From Dryocosmus kuriphilus (lineage: Eukaryota; Arthropoda; Insecta; Hymenoptera; Cynipidae), in assembly GCA_038277395.1 (NCBI GenBank), contig CM076193.1:119690133-119754132 (forward strand): a stretch of DNA of 64,000 bases, written 5' to 3'. A program made the position numbers and the translations under genes. Shown one piece after another: positions 34,999 through 46,063 of the stretch (position 1 is its first letter; every line of letters begins with the position of its first letter). The notes below the pieces were generated by a model that saw only the letters and a program-made list of their open reading frames with translations, was not told where the DNA came from and searched no databases.

Positions 34999-35275
34999 GA
35001 CGCCCCCCACAAAACAAGGGAAAGGGGTAGGAGTGTGACTTAATGTATTTCTATGAACAGTCATAGGAGAGTCTTGCCGCTGCTCGCAAAACATTGAAAA
35101 GGGTTAGGGGTGTTACTTCATGTATTTCTTTGACCAGTCACAGAGGAGCCTTGCCGCTCCCAACAAAACACGGGAAAGGGATAGGAGTGTGACTTAACCT
35201 ATTTCTGTGAGCAGTCACAGAAGAGCCTTGCCGCCCTCCGAAAAATAGGGGTAGGGTTGTGATTTCATGTGTTTC
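34999..35275. repeat. Dispersed ~78-bp minisatellite, locus 2 (about 3.5 units)
   Basis: Units of about 77-79 bp carry AAACAAGGGAAAGGGGTAGG, AGTGTGACTT, ATTTCTRTGANCAGTCA and AGGAGAGTCTTGCCGC. They are the inverse of the unit at 17574-17800 and 55777-55945. Confidence 0.8.
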
Positions 35276-35869
35276 AGTAGGCAATACGGAACTAATGGAG
35301 TTTTGGCAAAATGTACTTGTTGGAGCTGTCTCCCTTTTTTATTGAAAAATAATGGTTTTAGCCAGAACTGTGTACAACATAAAAGATGGACCTTTTCATG
35401 AGCTAAAATTTTTGTAGGACACATTTTACTCTTAGACCAATACTCTTCAAAATAAATTGATAAAAAGAACTTTTTTAAAATCGTTTTTTTAAAAAGTTTT
35501 GGTCTTGAAACTCAAGTTTGTGCCAATTTTCACTATCATATTCGTAATCAGTGATTCAAAATACATGGTATATGAATTTTCAAATTAATCGGAGGTAAGT
35601 ACTATTCGGAACTGCACCCCTAAATTCTAATTTCGTTAACTTATTTTACATACATTTATTTCACATACGTTTAATTTAAAAACGAATTATTTCGTCCAGA
35701 GATGTGAAACAAACAGTAGGTAAGAAAGTGAGGTTAGGAATACAATTTGCACTTCATAGATGCCGCATAGTTTCTGACATAAACATATTGATAAAAATAG
35801 CTGAGATAATAAATATTATCATAAAAATGATAAAATTTCGCTCCTAACATGCTCTAAATGCTGAAATGC
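35276..35869. other. No gene seen
   Basis: Ordinary AT-rich sequence with nothing identifiable. Confidence 0.35.
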
Positions 35870-36071
35870 AAACGTCGGTTTTGAGGTTCTGTTCTTCTGA
35901 CCAGCGCTAGTCACCGATTAACTATGTTAACCGGCCAAAAGTGGCCGATTAAGTTAAACGGTGATAAGGCGTCTCTAATCATGGTTTCAAAGTTGGTGAA
36001 GCGTAAAGTACTGATTAAAGTAAGTTAATCAAGGATTAAAATTTAATCACAGTTGGTCGAATCGGCCCTAA
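35870..36071 (-). mobile_element. Fragment of the PIF/Harbinger-like TIR family
   Basis: The right end, GTTGGTCGAATCGGCCC, is followed by TAA (36069-36071). Read on the minus strand the fragment matches the left ~200 bp of the element at 31817-33450, including TTTTGGCCGGTTA and ACCTCAAA. Its other end is not visible. Confidence 0.65.
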
Positions 36072-36159
36072 GTCACCTTTCTTAAATATTTGGACTGCCT
36101 CCATTTGAGTTCCTAATTACCGGCTTCGATATGCAAGCCTCCTATAAGCTGTCCCTAGT

Positions 36160-36670
36160 GGAAAAATCTGGCAGTTTGATGCCAGATCAGGACCAGATCT
36201 GGCGTCGTCTAGACCGTCTAGTCATGACAGTGTAGTCTGGTCCAGATCTGGCGTTGGTCAGCCTTCCATAACATAAACATTTTCAAGTATCAATCAGATA
36301 AATTTTTTTTCACGATTTTCGAAAAAATGGCAAGGTGTCTATAATTATGCGAAATAAGAAATTAACAGTATAAAAAAGTTTTTTTTTTCTTATCGTTTTG
36401 ACAATCTGGTGTGGCCCAGATCTGTCGCTTGTCAGTCTTCCATAACATAAAAATTGTTAAGCATCAGACAAGTTTTTTTCATCATTTTAAAAGAATTGTT
36501 AGGGTATCTGAAATTAAATAAAGTAAGAAATCAGCACCATAAAAATAAAATTTGTTATTGCTATCATCTTGATATTCTAGTCTGGCTCAGACCTCCAGAA
36601 CTCCAGAACATAAAAATTGTTAAATTTCAATCATTAAACTTTTCTCAGTGCCTGTTGAAAATAATTGACT
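36160..36670. repeat. Tandem repeat, ~168-bp unit
   Basis: The landmark CTTCCATAACATAAAAATTG recurs at 36263, 36437 and (as CTCCAGAACATAAA) 36601, spacings 174 and 164. CCAGATCTGNCG precedes it, and a TTTTTTTCATCATTTT block follows. The units lie inside the TIR element 36153-37150. Confidence 0.6.
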
Positions 36671-36811
36671 AGCTATTTAAGGCCACTTCAAATGATTCAA
36701 AATGAAATTTATGTTCTCAAAAAAATTATTTCTTCAAGTTATATGGAGTAATTATAGTGCCTCTAGCGAATGAATGATCCTCTTTTGAAGTTAGGAATGA
36801 ATTTTTATATG

Positions 36812-36882
36812 CGGTAGTCTACCGGGTAGCGCACGCGGTCTATACTTAGGCGGTTAAGGTTCGATTCTCGGTGTAGCGAATT
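36812..36882 (+). other. tRNA-like sequence (decayed)
   Basis: A TAGTCTACCGGGTAGCGCA stretch resembles an A box and GGTTCGATTCTC resembles a B box, about 30 nt apart. The acceptor stem does not pair well, so this is a tRNA-derived relic or SINE head and not a working tRNA. Confidence 0.45.
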
Positions 36883-37150
36883 TTCTGCGAATGCGTTCTT
36901 CTAGCGTTATATTTAATAAATAAGTTAGGACATCTCAAGAACTATCAATTCGTTCAATAACTAGAACCTTTTTTACTTTAAATATTTTTTTAATCAACTA
37001 TTTCCTTGTAGTTTGGTCTACAAACTTACCGTAAGCCAAAGTTACAAAACTGCTACAGTTTTAACCAGCCCCAGACTAGACCGTCTGATCTGTGCCAGAT
37101 TAGAGTCCTGGCCTGGGGCTGGCCAACTCCAGAAGATTTTTCAACAAGGG

Positions 37151-37689
37151 CTGTTACAGCTTTTGGGTTCCAATACAAATTCGATGAAGAGATATTGATC
37201 CGAAGCTAATCGCAATCTTAATTCAATTGTCGAAACTGATTAGAACTAAATATCTAATCCTTTGCTTGATCGGCTGTGAATAGTGGCATTAAGATAGAAG
37301 ATCAAACCTTCTGCATATTATATTGCCTTAAATTAAACTAATCGCATCAAAAGCTTTCAAACACGACCTTTAAATCATTCAAGAGTAATTTGACGTCTGA
37401 GGCTATATTGCAAACGTTTTGTGTTTGTTACGTAAACGCATATTCAATGTTGCCAGGGTCGCGTATAAATTTTCGGCCCTGATTATAAACCCGCGGTTAT
37501 AATGGCCGGCATAATTTAGTATATTTAGGTCCAGTCTGTCAATAATTGGTTAGGAATATTGCAAGGGTTGATATAATAATTTGTATTTTAATCAGCTTCA
37601 TTTGATCACTAGGGTGATCCGTACAAAAGTCAAGTATGGAATTTCTTGTACGGTTCCCCACAATTTTGTTAGGGTTTCCACAAAAAACA
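37151..37689. other. No gene seen
   Basis: AT-rich sequence with nothing identifiable. A less AT-rich patch occurs at about 37370-37510. Confidence 0.3.
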
Positions 37690-38990
37690 ATACCTATTAT
37701 TTTTGAATCGGTGAATATTAAGATGTCCCACCAAAGATCGATAATCTGAGGTTCCTCGGAGCTCAAATAAGTTTTAAATTCCCAATTCTCGGTATTTTGA
37801 AAAAATCGTTAATATAAATTTTTTGTATTTTAAACAATATGCCCAATTATTATAATATTGTACGATTTCAATTTTTTCAGTTTATCTAGGACAAAATCTG
37901 ATTCTTATAAACTTCGAAAAACTACAATAATTTTTATAAGCGTTTTAAAATTTCCTAGATTTTTTTCTGAGCACGTAGAAAGTTTCTCTTGCTCAAAATT
38001 TACTTAACAAAAATTCAGAAGATTTTAGCAATTGAAATGGCCAGACTGCGAATTAAAGGAAGATTTAAAAATCCGCAATTCTCACAGTTTTGCAAAAATC
38101 TTGTACTTGTACCTAATTAGACTTGTATTAAAATATTTAAATCTTACAAGACTTTTTAAAATCGGCCATATTACGTTTATTACGAAAAAAACTTAGATTT
38201 TAGTGATTTTTGCAAAACTCTAAGAATTACTAGTTTTGTAATCTTCATTTAATTCAGAGTCTCCTCATTTTAATTCCTCAAATCTGCCGCTTTTTGAAGG
38301 CAAATTTTGAGCGCGAGAGACTTTCTATATACTCAAAAAAACTCTAGGTAAAATTATATTAATTTAGTTTCTAAAGTTAATTTTTTTTTCGATTAGTTTT
38401 TTTTTTTCGTTTCTCGCTTCACATTCAACAGTCATGGGAAACGATCTACTAAGGCCTCGGTGGCGTAATTGGAAAACACTCCACTCGTGAATAGTAGCGT
38501 TCCCGGTTCAAATCTGGGCCGAGGTAGATTTTTTCTGGTTTCTACAAAAAATTATTTAGACCAGTAATCTATAAAAAAAATTTATATCAGAAACTAATTA
38601 CTTAATTATCCTTGTCGATGGAATAACACCAATATATTAAATTATTTTAGTTTCTTGAGGTTTATAAAAACGAGATTTTTTTCTAGAAAAACTGAAAATA
38701 TTAACTCTTACAGGATCTTTGGAAATCGGCCATATTAAGTATGTTGATTACGAAAAAAATTAGAATTAGTGATTTTTGCAAAACTGAGAATTGCGAATGT
38801 TTAAAACTTATTTGAGCTCCGCGGAACCTCAGGATATTGATCGATCTACATATTTCAAATTTTCCACAGGTTATAAGAGATCCAAAATGAAACCTTTCAG
38901 TGCTAGGCGGTTTTTGATTTCCAAAATTATGGTCTAGCCTAATACACACTGTCTAAAAAAAGAACGTACATTTTCAATAAGAAGATCTTA
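37690..38990. repeat. Inverted-repeat unit of a dispersed family (family C)
   Basis: GGTTCCTCGGAGCTCAAATA near 37750 is repeated inverted near 38810 (TATTTGAGCTCCGCGGAACC). The regions inward (TTTTAGCAATTGAAATGGCC versus TTTTAATTCCTCAAATCTGC) are also roughly inverted. Related sequence lies at about 53545-54240 and 56190-56840. It is non-coding and probably a non-autonomous foldback element, with a tRNA-like segment in the middle. Confidence 0.6.
38455..38526 (+). tRNA. tRNA-like gene or pseudogene, 72 nt
   Basis: The segment folds as a cloverleaf: acceptor GCCTCGG with CCGAGGT (one G-T pair), and T arm CCCGG-TTCAAAT-CTGGG. D arm GCGT/ACAC has one mismatch, and anticodon stem CCACT/AGTAG has one mismatch. 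The anticodon loop CGTGAAT has G where U33 is invariant, and the implied anticodon TGA (Ser) conflicts with the short variable loop. It lies inside a repeat. I consider it a tRNA-derived pseudogene, not a functional tRNA. Confidence 0.4.
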
Positions 38991-38999
38991 ATTAATTAC

Positions 39000-39120
39000 A
39001 GGAGTTAAAGTGTGAGGTATAAAAAACGGGGAGCAATTCTGGAAAGGAAGGGGGTGCGTGGCTAAGGGATGGATGTCTCCGAAGACACTCTGTTCCCGAG
39101 AAGGAATATAAAGAACGGGA
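39000..39120 (+). repeat. Copy of the terminal sequence of the 48.95-53.5 kb foldback
   Basis: GAGCAATTCTGGAAAGGAAG and GGATGGATGTCTCCGAAGA-type text match 48966-49030 and the inverse of 53405-53500. The match continues upstream through TTACAGGAGTTAAAG and CACTGTCTAAAA, as in the inverse of 53500-53570. Confidence 0.7.
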
Positions 39121-39724
39121 AAGCTTCTGGAAATATTTGAGTATGAAAAAATGTATATGTCGAAAACCATTCGATACATCCATTTAACAGTTTCGAATTC
39201 GCTTTTTTAGCAAAAAGTCATATCGGAATCCAGATTACCAAATGTAAGTCAAAACTTTGTCGCTGGAGATATGGTAATCTTCCCTAATATAGGTATAGGC
39301 AATACGAACTAAATTAATAAATTACAAGATTCTATGCATTAGTTAAGGAATATTTAATTCTATGAACAATTTTTTTTTACGAAATATTGCAAAGTATTGT
39401 TATTTTCTTAATGACATGGTTTATTTAATAAACCGAAAAAACGCATATCTCAAATTTAATGGTTCTTTTATTGTTCAAACAAGTTATATTATTTTCTTAG
39501 ATACAACTCTTTATCGGCAAGAGCAACAAAATCGAAGTATCTCGTTAACTTTTCCACATGTTTCACGTCTAGATTCAATCTTACTTTTTTCAAGTTACTG
39601 AGGGTTGTTTAGACATCTTATTTTTCACAAAATATCGCAAATTGTTGTTATTTTTTGGTTTATGGTCTATTCAATGAACTTGAAGAGTGCATATTTTTGT
39701 TTTGATTGTTTGCTTATTGTTGAA
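39121..39724. other. AT-rich, no gene seen
   Basis: Only chance-like frames are visible. Confidence 0.35.
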
Positions 39725-41000
39725 ATAATTCAGAATAAATAATGCATTCAAACAATGAAAATGCAACAGATGGCAGCTTCATTCATTAATTTATTTATAA
39801 CAAGTAAAGAAATAAAGAAATGTAATCTAAAATATAAGAAGCTTACGTTCATCGAGAGATAATGGATTATTTGTCTGGATTTTTGAAGAAACATCAATGA
39901 ACAGAACAAATTAAATAGTACGAATTAAAAAAATTATAGTTCTTGTCAGGGTTGCGAATCCGAAGCGAAAGCGCGATCATTCTGGGTCCTTTTCTTTTTA
40001 GGAACACTTCCAGGCTCCTTCCTGAGGTTCGTTCCAGATCCTAATTTCCTCGTTCTGGCTTCGGGTTCGCTTTTAGCATGAAAAAAAAACGGAACCAGAA
40101 ACTCGTTCCGGAATGAACGTTTTCTTTTATTTATTTAAGGAAGCACCCCCTCATAAGGGGCCCGTTTGCCAATTTCGATCCCATAAACCTATGTAACTTC
40201 AATTTTAGAAATTCTATTCAATTTGTAGACTTCCATGAAAGATAATACCAAGGGGTTTTTAAAATCGCAGAATATGATTTTGGGGTCAAAAATAACAAAT
40301 TCAAAAGAGCAATCTAAAATTCTTAAACTTTAAAATCAGTGGATTTCCATGACAGTATGGACAAGGGGAGTCTTTCGTGTGCCAGAATACGATTTTAGGG
40401 TCAGTAGGCGGGGATTTTTCGAGTTCCAGAAAACAAATTCTGGGTCCAAATGGAAAAATTCCAAAAGCACACCTAAATTTTGAAAATTTTAATAAATGCG
40501 CAGAATTCTATGAAAGTAAGAAAAAGATAATTTTTCGAGTCACAGATTACGAATTTGGAAACAAATTAAAATATTCAACTAATTGAGTTAAATTCTGGAA
40601 GCTTCATGTAAAGAAATTTGGGGTCCATTGAAAAATTCCAAAAATGATCTAAATTTCGAAAATTTAGTTTTTTTGTAAATTTTTAAATTTTGACCCCAAA
40701 ATTCATATGCTGCAACTCGAAAACCCCCCTCGTACTGACTTTCATGGAAATTGAACATTCGAATAAGTTTTTAAAATTTTAAGACCATTTTCCAAATTTT
40801 TAATATTGAACCCAAAATTGTATTTTGTGAATGGAAACATCCCCCTCTTATATTAGCACATGCATTAGGGTATATTATATTAGGGTATATTTAGTGGTGG
40901 CGCATCGTCTTTGAAAATTGTCATTGCAAAAACGTAAAATTTCTGTAAATTAAAAGTAGATCGTAAAAGTATAAGTACAACTCTTTTCTTCGGTGCACAC
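39725..41000 (+). repeat. Left terminal inverted repeat of the MULE
   Basis: This arm pairs with 46925-48236. It includes a block of short inverted GGAAC/GTTCC-type motifs (about 39955-40120). A subterminal tandem array at 40220-40860 has ~105-110-bp units around CCATGAAAG, AGGGG, TTTTTCGAG and AATACGATTTTGGGGTC. Confidence 0.8.
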
Positions 41001-41179
41001 GAATTGCGCTCGCAGTTTAAAAAACACGAATGTAATTTCCCTATTTCCAAGCGTTTTGTGCATTTTAAATTTCGAAACAAACAATTTGTCTGAAATTGTG
41101 TAAGAAAAATTTTCAACTCTGTATAGTTAAACATTAAAATTTTTTATACAATTTCAGAGAATGTTATTCTTTAGAGAAA

Positions 41180-41830
41180 ACACAGTTATAGCCGAAAATT
41201 GCACTAGAAGAATCTTCAGGAGCTCCTCCCACTTTCCCCGACTGAAGAACTATGGCCATTGTCCTCCGAACAACAAGAAATATAATACGATATAAAAGTT
41301 CTAATCTTGTAATTAGCAATTTAGAAACATTATATCCAAAATCCACGATCCTTGGCGATTTCAAAGATATGTTATTTGCTTAATAAGTTAAAAATATTAT
41401 TAATCAGCTGGAAAAGGGATTGGGAGGTGTGGGGTACTTCTATCTTCAGATACTTGGTAATGGTCAAATTGGTTCTTTAAAATGCATAAGAACACTTAAA
41501 AATGCATTAAACACTTGAAAATGGAGAAATTAGCTTCATGCTCTTTAAAATAAAGTACTGAATATCTCGTAAAATTATATTACAAAGGATTAATGTATGA
41601 ATGATTCTAAGTAATAATAAGTTTTCAAAAATTCAGTATTTGGATATTGTATTCCTAATTGTACAAAGAACAATGGGCAACACCCTTCAATCAGTGGAAG
41701 TAGGAGCAGCATATTGCAGCTATTGTATTCTGTCCCTAGGGCAATTCGTGAAGAAAATAAAGAGGGCCGCATGGCGAGCAGGTAAAACTCTGACCGCTAG
41801 CGCAATTCATGTGCAGCGGACGGACGTGTA
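41180..41830. repeat. Internal MULE repeat, copy 1 (with inverted partial copy)
   Basis: The ~400 bp from about 41195 to 41590 match 46380-46775 in the same orientation (ACTTTCCCCGACTGAAGAAC and AACACTTAAAAATGCATTAA). A segment at about 41640-41730 is an inverted partial copy (CAATGGGCAACACCCTTCAA). CTAGCGCAATTC at 41799 marks a possible TIR end, so this is probably a MITE family nested in the MULE. Confidence 0.6.
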
Positions 41831-42077
41831 TACCTGAGTCTTAGTATCCATTATACGTGATTTTTTTTTACTCAGTTCTAGACAAATATAATAATGACCT
41901 AATTTGGCTACTATCTTGCATTTACATTAGTTGTAGACGTGTGCAAAATGATTCGAACCGAACTGACACTCAATTTTTAGGCGCGTCGAAAAATTGCAGA
42001 ATCATACGTTTTTGGAATCCTTAAAGATTTCAGAATTGTATAAAAACTTCATAGATTAGTCAATAATCAATTTACTA

Positions 42078-44001
42078 TGTTCGTTGTTCGTTTATTTATA
42101 CTCTCTACTTTTTACGGGTTTGAGAGTCATTACATAACCATCACATCTTTACATCCAGCGCAGATTTTACAAATACTTATTCCTATACCTTATCCTATAT
42201 ATGTACATAATTTCTTAATCTTTAATCTAAATCTACGCACTGCCGCTCAAGACCTTGGGCTTCCGTTTCCTCTCGCCATTTCCATTCTATTGATGGTACA
42301 TTAATCCTCGACTCTACTGACTTTTGTTTTGCCTTTATACGAATCATTTTGGCTCTTCTCTACCCTGTATGACCTGCTCTTGCTCTCAGCCTTTCCAATT
42401 TCTTCATCCATCCCTAGCACATTCCAAAAAACTACTTTAATCCCTTTTTCGCACTATCTTTCCCTTCTCCCCACATCCTTCCTCTTATCTCGTTCGCAAA
42501 CCGCGGCTCTTCTACTCTGTTCTTAGTCACCTCTGCTCCCTTTCGACCTTGAGACCGCTCTCCTATTTTCAAGTCCTCTCTCTCCTTGTCCCATATCCAC
42601 ACCGTCTCATTCACCCACAACGTGTCTCTCCCAAACCAAACTCTATTCCCTTTTCTCCTCTCCTGCCAAGCCCTCTCTCCTATTAACCATCTTTTCCTTG
42701 TCTCCCTCCATGTCATATCTTCATCAATTCTTTCTTTTCTTCCCCTAAGCACCTTATTTTTCCTCATTACCTCTCTCCTCTCCACTTCACTTCCCAGCTT
42801 GACTGCGTACATCCTCGCTTTTTCTCCTGTCTTGTTGCGCAAACCCTTTATCTCCTGCACCCTGACATTTGCCCCTATGTCCCTCAAAAGTTTCTCTACC
42901 TCCTTCTTTCCCGTTTCGCTTTCTGCTTGTAATCCTTTTATAACGATATTTCTCCTTTTCTTTTCCCTTTCAAACCCCTCCATTTTCCTTTCTAACCCAC
43001 GTACTCTATTTTTCATTCTCTCATTCTCCTCTCTCAAGTTCACATCTCCCTCTTCCCCGTCACCACTACCTATCTCCTTACGATTCTCTTGACGTTCAGC
43101 TCTGCATTCTAAGTTACGTACCCTCTCTTCTACCTGCCTTATTACCTTTCTCCCCTCTTCCTGCTTTTTTCTCTGTACCTCCTCCATCCTCTCTAAATTC
43201 TTTCCATACTTTTTCTTTATCTTTCTTCCAGCACTTTTCCCATTTCCCCTCCAATGTTCCTTTTCTTCCGCTAGCCCTCTACTCAGTACCTTGTCTAACT
43301 CTCGGAACATATTTTCCATTGTGTCTTTTGTCTTATCTATAGCCTTATCCATGGCATTACTTGACTTTAACAAGTTATCAATTGACTTACAAAACTCTAA
43401 CCTCTCTGCGTCGCCCCCACTAGTCCCGCCTGCCTGGCTCGCCACTTCATTCATTGCACACTGGGTCCAGTCTCTAATTCCCTTCTTCGGGCAAGTATTG
43501 CCCTCTGGCGTTCTGTTGCCGTGGTCACCTCGTAATCGGCCGTTACCCTGTGGCCTGCTACTCTCCTACCTTACCCACTTATCCACCTCTCGCTCAGCTC
43601 CCCACGCTACCCTCACCATCCCTTTATCCTTCGCAATATTTTCACACAAAAAGAGTAGTAATTAACAATAACCAGACTTTACCTCACTATCCGTCTTCCC
43701 AGTCTCTTACAACTTCACTGCCCTACTCCCTGTCCACCAAACTAACTAACGTAACTATCTAACTAACTTAAAACCTAACCTCACTCTTCAGCATGCACCA
43801 TTGTTTCTCACTTTTTTCTTTCTTCCACCTTTCGCGACCCCTCCACTCATTCCTCCCACATACCAACGGCCGTAACTCTACTCACAACGCTTTTTTTTTT
43901 CACCTCACACAACACTTATTCACCTCTGAAGCCAAAACGATCGCTCAAATTCCTACACCCGTCCCATCACTATCAGCGCCTGAAACGTAAGCCCAGTGAT
44001 A
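42078..44001 (-). mobile_element. ORF1-only LINE derivative (half-LINE), copy 2
   Basis: 1,924 bp, flanked by AATTTACTA on both sides (42069-42077 and 44002-44010), a perfect 9-bp target duplication. The length is within 2 bp of copy 1 (1600-3521), and both copies end at the same sequence points. This shows the ORF1-only structure is the transposing unit and not a chance truncation. Leader, ORF1 and a short trailer ending in an ATAAATAA-type sequence are visible; no RT. The insertion sits inside the MULE. Confidence 0.85.
42432..43454 (-). CDS. ORF1 protein of half-LINE, 340 aa, uninterrupted
   Basis: A continuous 340-codon frame beginning at ATG 43454. It is also open, without another ATG, for about 35 codons upstream. 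The order of parts is: a charged N-terminus; a long Glu/Lys/Arg-rich coiled coil (about residues 85-165, heptad-like); KRRNIVIKGLQAESETGKKE (start of an RRM-like domain, about 165-235); and a basic C-terminal domain with RKERIDEDMTWRETRKRW and VWIWDKER. This is the layout of L1-ORF1p-type RNA chaperones, which form trimers through the coiled coil and coat the element RNA. There is no zinc knuckle. Intactness suggests recent activity. The source of reverse transcriptase is not in the window. Confidence 0.82.
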   Translation of the reverse strand: MNEVASQAGGTSGGDAERLEFCKSIDNLLKSSNAMDKAIDKTKDTMENMFRELDKVLSRGLAEEKEHWRGNGKSAGRKIKKKYGKNLERMEEVQRKKQEEGRKVIRQVEERVRNLECRAERQENRKEIGSGDGEEGDVNLREENERMKNRVRGLERKMEGFEREKKRRNIVIKGLQAESETGKKEVEKLLRDIGANVRVQEIKGLRNKTGEKARMYAVKLGSEVERREVMRKNKVLRGRKERIDEDMTWRETRKRWLIGERAWQERRKGNRVWFGRDTLWVNETVWIWDKEREDLKIGERSQGRKGAEVTKNRVEEPRFANEIRGRMWGEGKDSAKKGLK

Positions 44002-44358
44002 AATTTACTAGCGGTTAAACGTAAAAAATGACCACCTGATATTTTTTCATGAATAAAATGTTAGTTAAACAAATATAGATTCTTTAAACAATTAAAAATT
44101 AGTCAAAAAATTATGAAAAATATGTGACTTATCGAGTAACAAAAATTTATAATAAGAAAACGGAAAAACAAAACTCTTTTGTGCAGATTTTGGTCAAAAA
44201 TTGTCCATTTTAATTTTTCGGGGAATTTGTGGCTCTCTTCAGAATGGGGTAGGGAGTGGGGTAAAAATTTTAAGTTCTTTATCAGAAATTATTCCTTGAA
44301 GACTCTCTAAAAAGTTCTGATAATATCCCGAAAGCTAACTATAAAGAGAGGGCAAAAA

Positions 44359-45511
44359 ATGAGCAATTCATTAAAAAGAAAAGCAGTAGATAATATTTCT
44401 GAAAGACTAGCTAAAATTTTGCGTAATGAAATAAAAGATAAAGATGTGAAAACTGTAACCAATGATGATGTTACTTGTACTCGAAATAACACCGGCAATG
44501 CTCGAACATCAGTGATACCGAAATTACGGCAAACTGTTTCTGATTTGCAAAGAGCACTTGACAGCATTCAAATCCAAACTAACAACAAAGAAAATCTTAT
44601 GCTTGTCAATGATAGAAAACAGAAAATTGTTTTGTTTTCCACAATTTTAAATTAAAAATTTTTATGTCTGTCTGCTTTTATTTTTGTCGATGGAACTTTT
44701 TACAGCTGTCCTAAACAACTATTACAAGTTTTTTCTATTATCGGTCTGTCTGAAAATTTATATATAACTTTAGCTACCTTCTTACTTCTTGACAAAAAAA
44801 ATGATACCTACGCTGCAGCATTTTCTCGCTTAGTTTCAGAATGTAGGAAACTGAATTTGTCGTTTAAACCACAAATAATTTATGTAGACTTCGAAATTAG
44901 CATTTATTCGGCTATCTGCACCGTTTTTAACAACAGCGTTCCCACAAAAGGATATATATTTCATTTAGGGCAAAGTTGGTGGAGAAAAATTCAAGAACTA
45001 GGGTTATGAAACGAAAACAAAAACGAAAAATCAGAAATAGGTTCTTTTTTGAAAAAATTTCTTGGGCTTCCTTTTTCAAATCAATCCGATTTAGAAGATT
45101 GTTTTATCGACGCAATGACCTTATGGCCATCCAACCATTAGATGAAAGAGTTCAAAGGTTTTGCAATTATGTTTTTGATAATTACATGGAAAAGAATTCA
45201 AATTTTCCACCTGAACTTTGGGCTGAATGTTCTCCAACAACAACGCGTATAATAAATTTTACTGAATCTTACCATTCGAAATTAAATGCGCTTTTTCATA
45301 AATCAAATCCAAACATTTTTATTTTGATGAATCTTTAAAAGAAATTCAAATTTATACATATATAAAAATGAGAAGCATCAGAAAGAGGAGAAAAGAGATT
45401 ATCGACACAGAAAGGTATCTTAACATAAATGTTTCACATTTTCAAAAAGATTTTATAACAAGATTCCAGTTTGTTCGTGAAGTCTCGTACAAGTTTTTAC
45501 CGGTAAAATAG
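44359..45511 (+). pseudogene. MULE transposase (broken), DDE triad recognisable
   Basis: Transposase that would cut at the long TIRs. ATG 44359 opens a 98-codon frame (MSNSLKRKAVDNISERL, then IQTNNKENLMLVNDRKQKIV). After one in-frame TAA (44653-44655) the same frame gives FVDGTFYSCPKQLLQVFSII with the first catalytic Asp (44689-44691), and then YVDFEISIYSAI with the second (44887-44889). The zinc-like FHLGQSWWRKIQELG follows. A TGA (45006-45008), a TAG and frameshifts near 45140 and 45320 break it further. PPELWAECSPTTTR and NFTESYHSKLN carry the presumed catalytic Glu (45264-45266), and the end is near TAG 45509-45511. The D-D-E order and the VDGTF box are typical of MULE transposases. Confidence 0.88.
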
Positions 45512-46063
45512 GTTAGTGTTATTAGTTAGACGATAATAGTAGAAACGTAGTTTGAACTTAAAGTGAGGTAAATACTATGTAAGGGAAATATTTAGCTTAT
45601 CGTATTATTTATTTCACATGACAATAGCTTTTATGTAGCTTATTAACTTTTGTAGCTTATTATTAATGTAACAATACATATTTCCCAAAAAAAATTTTAA
45701 CACACCAGCATCAGGATAATAAATGTATATCATATATTGTATATAAGTAGAAAATGCTGCCAGTCCTAAAACTAGAAAAAGTGTGAAGGGAAAATTAGGA
45801 AGAAAGTGATGGAGAGGTGAATAAAGGAATCATCAAGTGGTGGGAGAAAGAAGGCCCAGAGGGATAAAGGACCCACTCCGCAACTCGAGTACCTGATTTT
45901 GACCGCATTCGGCAACTCTAGTGCACCGACGACCATAGCTGTTTAATTACCAAGGCGGAGCTCTCATAGTCATTCTCATTCTCAAATTAATACCTGAGTT
46001 TTGACCTGAGCATTTTCATAGGGCGATCATCAGTTTCTCCACGTATACCTGCGTACACATCTA
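45512..46063. other. MULE interior, no gene seen
   Basis: Downstream of the transposase. CTCCACGTATACCTGCGTA near 46038 recurs inverted near 46840, marking another nested inverted-repeat segment (about 46030-46865). Confidence 0.5.

Larger units (their letters stand above)
36153..37150. mobile_element. ~1-kb non-autonomous TIR element
   Basis: The left end CCCTAGTGGAAAAATCTGG matches, inverted, the right end CCAGAAGATTTTTCAACAAGGG (with small gaps), and CTAGACCGTCT occurs near both ends. The element contains about three tandem units of ~168 bp and a tRNA-like segment. No coding frame. Confidence 0.6.

Noticed and set aside
38455..38526. Functional serine tRNA
   Set aside because: The short variable loop, missing U33, two stem mismatches and location in a repeat argue for a pseudogene or relic.
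42586..43665. Plus-strand 168- and 124-codon frames
   Set aside because: They lie opposite the 340-codon ORF1 on the minus strand and are Ser/Leu/Phe-rich shadows.
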